From XYA12-FULL-58-9 sp001798605 (GTDB lineage Bacteria > Myxococcota > XYA12-FULL-58-9): a DNA stretch of 12,209 bases. The DNA lies in NCBI GenBank assembly GCA_036736205.1, contig DAINMX010000208.1:1-12209 (forward strand), in the 5' to 3' direction. The notes beneath the pieces were generated by a model. That model saw only the letters and a program-made list of their open reading frames with translations, ran no database searches and was not told where the DNA came from. Position 1 is the stretch's first letter; each line of letters starts with the position of its first letter. Below, piece by piece: positions 6,451 through 12,209 of the stretch. The position numbers were made by a program, and so were the translations under genes.

Positions 6451-6721
6451 CGGTCGGTAAGGACGGAATCGGCGTTGAGCCCACCGCACTTCACCGCAAG
6501 TTGTAGAGGTAGAGGAATGCAGCCCACCCGCTTACCGCATCTGTAATCTTCGTGAACTCTGCGTTGAGCGGCCGATCCGGAGCCAGCGAACGCAGGGCTT
6601 CGACTATCCCGAGGCCGGCCACTCTGCTTTGATTTCGGCGGCCCGGCTGCCCGCCCAATTCTGTCATCCAATGGACAAAAATACGGTTGCCAAACACCGA
6701 ACCGCTGTGAAAGATGCCGAC

Positions 6722-9700
6722 ATGATGATGCAGTCAAAGACAGTATTTCTGGCCATCGGCGCTTTGGGGGTTTTGGTGCCACAGACGGGACTCGCCGTAG
6801 ATGGCGTTTCAGTGACCGCCCATTGGGAGGGATACAACGACTGGACCATTGGCGCATACGGTACCATCTGGCGGCACGATCTCGTGGACAGTGAAGTCGT
6901 GGCCCGACGCAGGTTGAACGCGGGTCCCGGACGCATGGCGGTCCTCAGTCATGACGGCAGCCGTGTCGCCTTCCTTAAGCGGGGTACAGGCAAGATCACG
7001 GTCATGTCGATCGGTGGGGCGGATGCCCGAGAGGTGGCGACAGCGCATGAGGAGGCCACTCTCGATTGGCCCGACCTTGACACCGTCTATTTCAACTTTG
7101 GCAGCTGGGACAGTACGGGCTCGTCCCTGTTGCGGCGAGTCAATGTGGACACCGGTGATGTCGAACAAGTCATCGATTGGTCGTCACGGATTTGGCGCTT
7201 CGGTATCGCCAACGACGAAATCAGAGCGGTGGCCCGATCCACCTCGGGCACCACGGATGGTCGCATCGTCACCTACGAGCTTCCCGGCGATGGCAACTTC
7301 AACCCCGACAACGCCACCGATGAACCGAGTTGTGGCGAGGCGATTGATCCCACGGGCGAGTTTTTTCTCGATGGCATGCACGCGCACGAAGGCTACGACA
7401 TCCGTCGTTGGGATACCCTGGAGATCGTACAGAGCTTTTTGCATACCGACGCCGTCTCCTGGGGCGGCCCCGACAGCGGCCCACACCACAATCGCAACGG
7501 CTGGTCGACCAACTCCCAGGACTGGATCTGCGGCCACATCGGTTGGGACATCAGTGCCTACGTCGACGAGCCCACAGGTGCCAATCAGGTTCTTTATGGT
7601 TGGAAACCCGAGATGCAACAGCGAATTGTTGTCACACCGAATCGGCGAGGCATTTGGGAGATAGACGATCCCCACTTTGAAACCCACATCTTCGATTCTG
7701 CCGGTGACTTCTGGGTCGGGACGCCGCCGGTTCCCGCGTCCCTTGGCCTGCGCGCCTATTGGTTGTTCGATGCCGCCGATCTGAGCGCCGACGCCTCCGG
7801 GGCGCACACACTGATGAATCAGGGTGTCATTGCGGGCAACGGTCGCGTTCACGAGGCCGCGGAGTTCGTGGCCGCCGAGCAAGACGAGCTGCGCATCGTC
7901 GATGCCCAGCTCGCGGATGGGACGCCCTGGAAGCTCGCCAATGGGCGCACCGAGATGACCATCGCAGGGTGGTTCAAGAAGACCCGTGTCGGAGCTCGGG
8001 AGTATCTGTTGCAGAAGGGCAGCTTCGTGCGCGACGACCACTCATTTGGCGTCGTTGTGGCACCCGGCGCCGGAGATGACGACCTTTGTGTCGAGCTCGC
8101 CCGCTACCCACATGGCGCCACGGTGGATTCCGCAAGGGCCACACATTACTGTTGGGAAGACCAGGTCGCCGCCGACACCTGGTATTTCTTCGCGGTGAGT
8201 CTCGACGTCCAGCGCACCTTGCGAATACGAATATGGGATGGCACCGCCTCCACTTGGCTCGCGCCGGAGCAGAGCTTTACGCTGGTTGAGCCGCCGATCT
8301 TCACCGACGGCGATCTCGTCATCGGTTGCGGCGACTGGGAAGGCGTCAGCCGCTGTATTGATGGGGCTTTGGATGATTTGCGGGTTTTTGATTACGCTTT
8401 GAGTACAGCCGATCTCGATGGGCTCATCGCTCCCACCGGTTGCACGGAGCAAGGGGCCATGTGTTGTGCCGCTGGAAACATCTGTGACGATCTGGTGGGT
8501 GGCTCGGGTTGCGCTTCGGGGGAGGCATGTTGCGGATCGGCAGGTGCCTGCACCGTTCCTGCGTGCGGCGATGGTCTGTGTTCGCCCGCGGAGAACTGCG
8601 AAGCCGACGGTTGTTGTGCCGGCCATCTGCTCGAGGACGGCATCTCCCTTTGCTGTGGCGGAACCTTCGTGGTTGGCAATTGTTGTGACCTAGAGCAATG
8701 CCCGGATGGCGAGGCGTGCTTGGACAACCGTTGTGTTGCGCCAATCTTATCGCCCCGTGCCCATTGGGCCATGGAGGCAGGAGCGCTCACGGTCGATAGC
8801 GTTGGCAGCAACACCCTGACCCTCACCGATGTCGGTGAACAGGCTGGTCGCCGCGGTGGCGGGGCCGGGTTCTCCGCTGGCACGCTCAGTATCGCCGATG
8901 CGGATCTCGATCCAGGTATGCCGCTCAAGAGCGACGGGGGTGCCGCCGAGCTCACCGTTTTGGGTTGGCTCAATCGGGGTAGGACCGGTGTGTTCGAGTA
9001 TGTTCTGCAAAAAGGAGATGGAGTAAGCAACAAGCTGTCCTTGGGTTTGTATTTTTACGATGACGACAACCTACTGTGTGTGGAGATCGGATTACCCCCC
9101 GGTCGCGAGAGCGATGATTTCTGTGGTGGTGCCGCTTTGCAGTCTTTCCGCTGGTACTTCTTTGCGGCAACCTTGGCTGCCGATGGTGCTGCGAGTCTTC
9201 GCGTTTGGGACGACGTTGCTGGGCAGTGGCTCGCCGAGGGGCTGGGGCAAATCTCGGGGGGCGTCAACATCGAAGATGGGCAGCTGCGTATTGGCAACGG
9301 TGCCTGGGACAGTGAGCAGCCTTTCAAAGGGGTGCTCGATGAGATTCGCATCTACGACTATGCGATGTCGGCCGATCAGGTTGATAGAGTACGGCGTCGG
9401 GATCTCGCGGGGGACAACAACCCTCCGGCGGTTGACGCCGGCGCGGATATGGATGGGGTATCGGGATCGACGGTGCTCGGCACCGACGCCTCGGCGTCCG
9501 ACCCGAACGACGATTTGTTGGTGCTGACCTGGTCCCTTGTCGATGGGCCAGGCGATGCTCTGATCGCCTCACCCCACGATCTCACCACCATGGTCACCTT
9601 CGACTTGCCAGGGGATTACACCTTCGCCCTCGAGGCCGACGATGGCGAGTTGCGCAGCGTCGACGAGGTCATGGTCAGCGTCGTTCCTCCGCCGAGCATT

Positions 9701-10114
9701 GCGTTGGTGAGTCCAGTGGGTGGCGAGGTTTGGTACGTGGGCAGCGTGCAACCCATCGAGTGGTCCGCTGTGGACATCGACGACGTGGCGATTCTGTATT
9801 CCACCGACAAGGGTGCAAGCTGGGAGACGGTCGTGGGAAGCGTGGACGCCTCCTCGCCGAGTTGGCAGAGCTATCCCTGGACTATTCCCGATACGGTGTC
9901 GAACGAATGCCTGGTGCGACTCGAGGGGTATTTCGATCGAAACAACGCTGTGATGTCGCCCGCGGTTTTCGCGATCCGCCCGCGGCCCGCTGCCGCTCCT
10001 CCATCCAAGATAGAAGACGGCTGCAATTGCCATAGCAGCGGCACCAGCGCTCCTTGGGTGGCAGCCTTGGGTCTGATGGCTTTGTTGCGCCGGCGCAATC
10101 GTGCAAAGCATTGA
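6722..10114 (+). CDS. Secreted multidomain protein: propeller-like, two LamG-like, Cys-rich, PKD, MYXO-CTERM
   Basis: Large exported surface-protein candidate of 1130 residues. The start is one of three consecutive ATG codons (6722, 6725, 6728) leading into a signal peptide that ends near Gly-Leu-Ala. Residues about 30-330 have TolB-like propeller features (S-H-D-G-S-R-V-A-F-L). About 337-569 is a LamG/concanavalin A-like domain, followed by a linker of about 100 residues with 20 cysteines (about 574-673, including C-G-D-G-L-C). About 677-896 is a second LamG-like domain clearly related to the first (E-Y-V/L-L-Q-K-G, W-Y-F-F-A, D-E-I-R-I-Y-D-Y / D-D-L-R-V-F-D-Y-A). Then come a PKD-like domain (about 899-990) and a beta-rich domain beginning S-P-V-G-G-E-V-W. 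The C-terminus has G-C-N-C, a hydrophobic stretch and R-R-R-N-R, a MYXO-CTERM sorting tail handled by a myxosortase. A carbohydrate-binding or adhesive role is plausible but inferred. Confidence 0.88.
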   Translation: MMMQSKTVFLAIGALGVLVPQTGLAVDGVSVTAHWEGYNDWTIGAYGTIWRHDLVDSEVVARRRLNAGPGRMAVLSHDGSRVAFLKRGTGKITVMSIGGADAREVATAHEEATLDWPDLDTVYFNFGSWDSTGSSLLRRVNVDTGDVEQVIDWSSRIWRFGIANDEIRAVARSTSGTTDGRIVTYELPGDGNFNPDNATDEPSCGEAIDPTGEFFLDGMHAHEGYDIRRWDTLEIVQSFLHTDAVSWGGPDSGPHHNRNGWSTNSQDWICGHIGWDISAYVDEPTGANQVLYGWKPEMQQRIVVTPNRRGIWEIDDPHFETHIFDSAGDFWVGTPPVPASLGLRAYWLFDAADLSADASGAHTLMNQGVIAGNGRVHEAAEFVAAEQDELRIVDAQLADGTPWKLANGRTEMTIAGWFKKTRVGAREYLLQKGSFVRDDHSFGVVVAPGAGDDDLCVELARYPHGATVDSARATHYCWEDQVAADTWYFFAVSLDVQRTLRIRIWDGTASTWLAPEQSFTLVEPPIFTDGDLVIGCGDWEGVSRCIDGALDDLRVFDYALSTADLDGLIAPTGCTEQGAMCCAAGNICDDLVGGSGCASGEACCGSAGACTVPACGDGLCSPAENCEADGCCAGHLLEDGISLCCGGTFVVGNCCDLEQCPDGEACLDNRCVAPILSPRAHWAMEAGALTVDSVGSNTLTLTDVGEQAGRRGGGAGFSAGTLSIADADLDPGMPLKSDGGAAELTVLGWLNRGRTGVFEYVLQKGDGVSNKLSLGLYFYDDDNLLCVEIGLPPGRESDDFCGGAALQSFRWYFFAATLAADGAASLRVWDDVAGQWLAEGLGQISGGVNIEDGQLRIGNGAWDSEQPFKGVLDEIRIYDYAMSADQVDRVRRRDLAGDNNPPAVDAGADMDGVSGSTVLGTDASASDPNDDLLVLTWSLVDGPGDALIASPHDLTTMVTFDLPGDYTFALEADDGELRSVDEVMVSVVPPPSIALVSPVGGEVWYVGSVQPIEWSAVDIDDVAILYSTDKGASWETVVGSVDASSPSWQSYPWTIPDTVSNECLVRLEGYFDRNNAVMSPAVFAIRPRPAAAPPSKIEDGCNCHSSGTSAPWVAALGLMALLRRRNRAKH

Positions 10115-10140
10115 ATTGAGGTTGGCCCAAGTTTTGGCTG

Positions 10141-10163
10141 CCACGGAATCCTCTAACCCGTGG
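10141..10163. terminator. Possible bidirectional hairpin between convergent genes
   Basis: CCACGG (10141-10146) and CCGTGG (10158-10163) form a 6-bp stem with an 11-nt loop, extendable by G-T wobbles, in the 74-nt space between the convergent MYXO-CTERM and RCC1 genes. No T-tract follows on either strand, so intrinsic termination is not assured. The location is what supports it. Confidence 0.3.
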
Positions 10164-10188
10164 TGTCGGCCCAGATGAGAGCTGTTCA

Positions 10189-11064
10189 CTACAAGCCGAG
10201 GACGGTCACAGGAACGGAGCTGCTTCCGTAGGGATAAGTGTCGGCCGTGTTGCCATCGCCGAGCTCGCCTGAATAGTTGTATCCCCAGCACACCACTGCC
10301 CCAGTCGCTCTGATTGCGCAGTAGTGGCTACTCGAAGTGCCTCCGCGGGCAAGCTGCACAGCATCTGTGAGGCCGACGACGACTTCGGGATTCGCTGATT
10401 CGTAGACATCTTCACCACGACCCAAGGTGGTCCCAGCGCGGCCACCCCACCCCCAGCACATCACGGTCCCATTGCCCAACAGTGAGCAGTTGCTAATCTC
10501 ACCGGCGGCGGTGGAAACTGCATGGCTCACATTGAGCACCGAAACCGGGGTATTGGTGCCCCAGGAGTAGGGGTACTCGCCGCTGGAGGCGTCGCCACCG
10601 GTGCCCAGCTCACCTTCCGAGTTTTCACCCCAACACACCATGTCGCCGCTGGCCTTGATGGCGCAGGTACCATACTCACCGGCGCTGATAGAGACGGCGT
10701 CTGAAAGTCCCGCAACCGGAGCGGCAGATGTTTGGTCCGGACACTGCCACACGTACTGGTCGGGTCCGAGGTCACAGTTGTAGCTCGCGCCCCAACAAAA
10801 GGCCTGTCCGTCCGCACGAACGGCACAGGCGTGACTCTTTTGCCCCAGGGGGGCGCTGTAATCTCTGCACGAGTAGTCGGCTTTCGCGAGCTCGTCGCGC
10901 ATCAGTGCGATGGCCGTGGGAACACAGTCACGCGATTGCCGGCAGCTGAGGGCACCGTCGCCACCCATGCCGCCGATTGCTGCGAGGCATGTTGCGGCCG
11001 GACCGCATTCATCACTGTCGAGACAGCTTTCGGAATTTGCATGCTCGCGGGCTTGCTTCGCCAT
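10189..11064 (-). CDS. RCC1-repeat protein, four units, no visible export signal
   Basis: RCC1/ATS1-type beta-propeller repeat protein of 291 residues from ATG 11064. Four canonical units are seen, each C-A/S-x3-x-G-x3-C-W-G followed by a loop with L-G-x-G. The chain begins in mid-unit and ends in mid-unit (V-P-V-T-V-L-G-L), so the ends could complete one blade by strand exchange. It terminates at a double stop, TAG followed by TGA. Residues about 14-65 form a Cys-rich segment (C-L-D-S-D-E-C) resembling those in exported myxobacterial proteins. There is no signal peptide and no Shine-Dalgarno before ATG 11064. The frame is open only eight codons further, to a TGA at 11089-11091, so the 5' end may be truncated or frameshifted. 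Most repeat proteins of this kind with paired cysteines are extracytoplasmic, so a lost signal peptide is a real possibility. Partner unknown. Confidence 0.78.
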   Translation of the reverse strand: MAKQAREHANSESCLDSDECGPAATCLAAIGGMGGDGALSCRQSRDCVPTAIALMRDELAKADYSCRDYSAPLGQKSHACAVRADGQAFCWGASYNCDLGPDQYVWQCPDQTSAAPVAGLSDAVSISAGEYGTCAIKASGDMVCWGENSEGELGTGGDASSGEYPYSWGTNTPVSVLNVSHAVSTAAGEISNCSLLGNGTVMCWGWGGRAGTTLGRGEDVYESANPEVVVGLTDAVQLARGGTSSSHYCAIRATGAVVCWGYNYSGELGDGNTADTYPYGSSSVPVTVLGL

Positions 11065-11121
11065 GCACAGGGAAACGGTATCGTCCTCTCACGTACCTGC
11101 TCTTGCCCATGGACTCGAAGA

Positions 11122-11634
11122 CTATTTCTTCTGACGAAGTGCTTCTGAAGCAGAAGTCGACGGTTCGTGGTAGTAAGCCCCGTATTGGTCACGGCGCACC
11201 TTTTCTAACCGGTCCGACGGGTAGCCCCCTTCACGCTGCCACGCTTGTCTTACGGCAGCATTCACTTCTTCGACGGCGGCAGCGAGATCCTGTGCTGCCG
11301 CGTACAGGCCTGGATTCTCCACCTTATCGGCCACCCATGCTTCGCCTGTTCCCATGGCCTCGAAGAACGCGGCCTTCTTGCCGTTGGGGGTGAAGTCCGC
11401 ATTCACAATCATGATCTCGCTCACACCCTCGCGGTAGGCGCAGAGTTCAGCGTGGCTCGCTTCAGAACCCAGCTCAACAAGCTGCCCCCGAATCGTCATC
11501 GCCATCGTGCGGAGCTCGCTTTCATTGATCTGGGAAGAACCCAAGTGCACGGGTCCGCTATTTGGCGAATCCGCATACACCCGGACGTCCTGCCTCAGTT
11601 GGGTCACCAAATCGATCGCGCTCACATTGCCCAT
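11122..11634 (-). CDS. Unrecognised 170-residue protein with strong Shine-Dalgarno
   Basis: Hypothetical protein with no family I recognise. The ATG at 11634 has AGGAGG at 11643-11648, 8 nt upstream, the strongest ribosome site in the window. This rejects the longer in-frame extension to 12048, which is low-complexity Arg-rich translation antisense in character and overlaps the neighbouring gene. The protein has no signal peptide or membrane segment, so it is probably cytoplasmic or exported by a non-Sec route. It contains one cysteine (A-E-L-C-A-Y) and looks helical, with an Ala-rich stretch (Y-A-A-A-Q-D-L-A-A-A-V-E-E-V-N-A-A-V) near residues 110-128 and a charged, Ser-rich C-terminus. A candidate promoter of its own lies at 11673-11702. 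It is followed after 57 nt by the RCC1 gene on the same strand, so the two may be cotranscribed. Confidence 0.75.
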   Translation of the reverse strand: MGNVSAIDLVTQLRQDVRVYADSPNSGPVHLGSSQINESELRTMAMTIRGQLVELGSEASHAELCAYREGVSEIMIVNADFTPNGKKAAFFEAMGTGEAWVADKVENPGLYAAAQDLAAAVEEVNAAVRQAWQREGGYPSDRLEKVRRDQYGAYYHEPSTSASEALRQKK

Positions 11635-11642
11635 ATTGATAT

Positions 11643-11648
11643 CCTCCT
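11643..11648 (-). promoter_or_regulatory. Ribosome binding site of the 170-residue protein
   Basis: A full AGGAGG match to the anti-Shine-Dalgarno on the minus strand, 8 nt before the ATG at 11634. It decides the start of this gene against longer in-frame extensions. Confidence 0.85.
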
Positions 11649-11672
11649 GAGCCCAGCCATGGACCCGCTGGG

Positions 11673-11702
11673 ATACTAGCGCAGTGGCGCAACTTGCCGC
11701 AA
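11673..11702 (-). promoter_or_regulatory. Candidate promoter for the 170-residue protein
   Basis: On the minus strand TTGCGG (11697-11702) and TAGTAT (11673-11678) are separated by 18 nt. The -10 matches 4 of 6 consensus bases and the -35 matches 3 of 6. A start near 11665 would give a leader of about 30 nt that includes the AGGAGG. Moderate support only. Confidence 0.35.
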
Positions 11703-11779
11703 CAGTGAAGAGCCCTGCCGGCCTCGGCCGTGCCACCACCGGTCTGCTTCCAGCCTGAGCGCGAGATGAGTTGGTCGCG

Positions 11780-11799
11780 CTCCTCCTCGGTGGGAGGAG
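11780..11799 (-). terminator. Hairpin after the CsgG/TolB-N-like gene
   Basis: CTCCTCC (11780-11786) and GGAGGAG (11793-11799) form a perfect 7-bp stem with a 6-nt loop, beginning 5 nt past the stop codon of the upstream minus-strand gene. On the minus strand no T-tract follows. It may terminate or attenuate transcription before the promoter of the next gene. Confidence 0.4.
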
Positions 11800-11804
11800 T
11801 TTAT

Positions 11805-12209
11805 CTACGGCCCACCGGCATCCACCTGGCTCCGAGCGACTTTGGCGATCAGGGACGCCACCGCATTGGGCACGCTGGCGGCCAGTGCGTCCTCGTTTGC
11901 CGCCACCAGCACAGAGACTCGCCCAACGGCCAGCGAGCGCTTCGAGTCGATGGCGGTCAGGCTCAGATTGTACTGGCTGCCGACAACGGCGATCTGCCCG
12001 TAGACAACAAAGTCGGCGCCCAGTGCCCCGCCCACTTCGGCCATGCACTTGACGTCATTGCAACCCAGGGCGTCTTTCTGCTTCTCCACCGAGAGCATGA
12101 GCTGGAGGTCCTCCGGCGTAACGGTGCTAAACCCCTCGACCTCATCCAACCTGGCCAGGAGGATCTTGGTGGCCACGGACGCCAACTGCGCAGAGACTGA
12201 CCCGACCGT
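11805..12209 (-). CDS. CsgG/TolB-N-like protein, 3' part (5' end outside window)
   Basis: C-terminal part of a protein cut by the right window edge; the frame is open to base 12209, and a TTG at 12185 is not a convincing start. At least 134 residues are visible. The diagnostic stretch is V-E-K-Q-K-x4-G-C-N-D-V-K-C-M-A-E-V-G-G-A-L-G-A-D followed by V-V-Y-G-Q-I and S-L-T-A-I-D-S-K. This order (an E-D-L-Q-L-M-L helix, a GCxDxxCxAExGGALG motif, then beta strands with a G-x-I/V and an L-x-x-I-D) is what I know from myxobacterial proteins with a CsgG, LpoB or TolB N-terminal-like fold, often exported or attached to the envelope. The missing N-terminus would tell whether it has a signal peptide. Exact role unknown. 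It ends in G-G-P at a TAG. Confidence 0.65.
   Translation of the reverse strand, partial: TVGSVSAQLASVATKILLARLDEVEGFSTVTPEDLQLMLSVEKQKDALGCNDVKCMAEVGGALGADFVVYGQIAVVGSQYNLSLTAIDSKRSLAVGRVSVLVAANEDALAASVPNAVASLIAKVARSQVDAGGP

Larger units (their letters stand above)
6387..6721. other. Divergent intergenic region of the MNT-HEPN operon and the MYXO-CTERM gene
   Basis: This 335-nt stretch holds the operon promoter and operator (6390-6424) and a 9-bp tandem repeat (6433-6450). A minus-strand frame of 68 codons (6491-6697, GTG start, or 58 codons from the ATG at 6667) is open but lacks a Shine-Dalgarno and any recognised motif; I do not call it a gene. I could not identify a promoter for the rightward gene. 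Confidence 0.5.

Noticed and set aside
6491..6697. Minus-strand 68-codon frame upstream of the nucleotidyltransferase
   Set aside because: GTG start, no Shine-Dalgarno, no recognised motif, and it would read through the divergent region; a gene remnant is possible but not supported.
7184..8041. 285-codon minus-strand frame inside the MYXO-CTERM gene
   Set aside because: Antisense shadow in G+C-rich sequence; the sense strand encodes recognisable propeller-like and LamG-like segments here.
9569..10291. 240-codon minus-strand frame across the convergent junction
   Set aside because: Overlaps the PKD domain and MYXO-CTERM tail on one side and the RCC1 C-terminus on the other, with His/Arg-rich shadow composition.
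11635..12048. N-terminal extension of the 170-residue protein up to 12048
   Set aside because: The extension is Arg-rich and low quality, overlaps the CsgG/TolB-N-like gene, and the AGGAGG before 11634 clearly marks the start.
1..12209. CRISPR array, tRNA, rRNA, transposase or integrase
   Set aside because: No regularly spaced repeats, cloverleaf, ribosomal RNA signature or DDE/tyrosine recombinase motif was seen; tandem repeats present have only two or three short copies.

Overview
The window looks like a piece of a draft or metagenome-derived chromosome from a myxobacterium-like member of the former Deltaproteobacteria (Myxococcota or a close relative). The evidence is mostly high G+C sequence, a protein with a MYXO-CTERM-type C-terminal sorting tail, several Cys-rich secreted proteins, two RCC1-type repeat proteins, a thrombospondin type 3-like Asp/Gly stretch, and a right-edge protein with the GCxDxxCxAExGGALG signature I associate with myxobacterial proteins. 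Two runs of exactly 100 N (2471-2570 and 5401-5500) are scaffold gaps. Each one cuts a gene.

Layout from left to right. Positions 1-323 hold no gene I can support. A minus-strand MFS transporter of the HcaT/MFS_1_like type (324-1469) follows, then a short intergenic stretch with a G-rich tandem repeat (1551-1590). Next is a long minus-strand lipoprotein built of Cys-paired RCC1-like units (1591-3569), interrupted by the first gap. Divergent from it is a small Cys-rich lipoprotein (3794-4114). After that the composition becomes clearly richer in A+T, across an orphan plus-strand ORF with a TPR-like C-terminus and an unclear 5' end (about 4287-5270).

A minus-strand wHTH-nucleotidyltransferase / HEPN pair (5329-6386) has the architecture of MNT-HEPN (type VII) toxin-antitoxin modules. 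The second gap lies in the HEPN gene. Its upstream region has a convincing promoter whose -10 element lies exactly inside a perfect inverted repeat, suggesting autoregulation. Divergent from it is an 1130-residue exported multidomain protein (6722-10114): propeller-like N-terminus, two LamG-like domains separated by a 20-cysteine linker, a PKD domain and a MYXO-CTERM tail.

The right end is on the minus strand. It holds a four-unit RCC1 protein with no visible export signal (10189-11064), an unrecognised 170-residue protein with a strong Shine-Dalgarno (11122-11634), and the 3' part of a CsgG/TolB-N-like protein cut by the window edge (11805-12209).

Functionally the window divides into surface or extracellular proteins (RCC1 lipoprotein, small lipoprotein, MYXO-CTERM protein) and an accessory insert (A+T-rich ORF plus the MNT-HEPN pair). 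I see no metabolic operon, CRISPR array, tRNA, rRNA or transposase. The strongest candidates for something new are the A+T-rich orphan ORF, the 170-residue orphan, and the regulatory architecture of the MNT-HEPN promoter.
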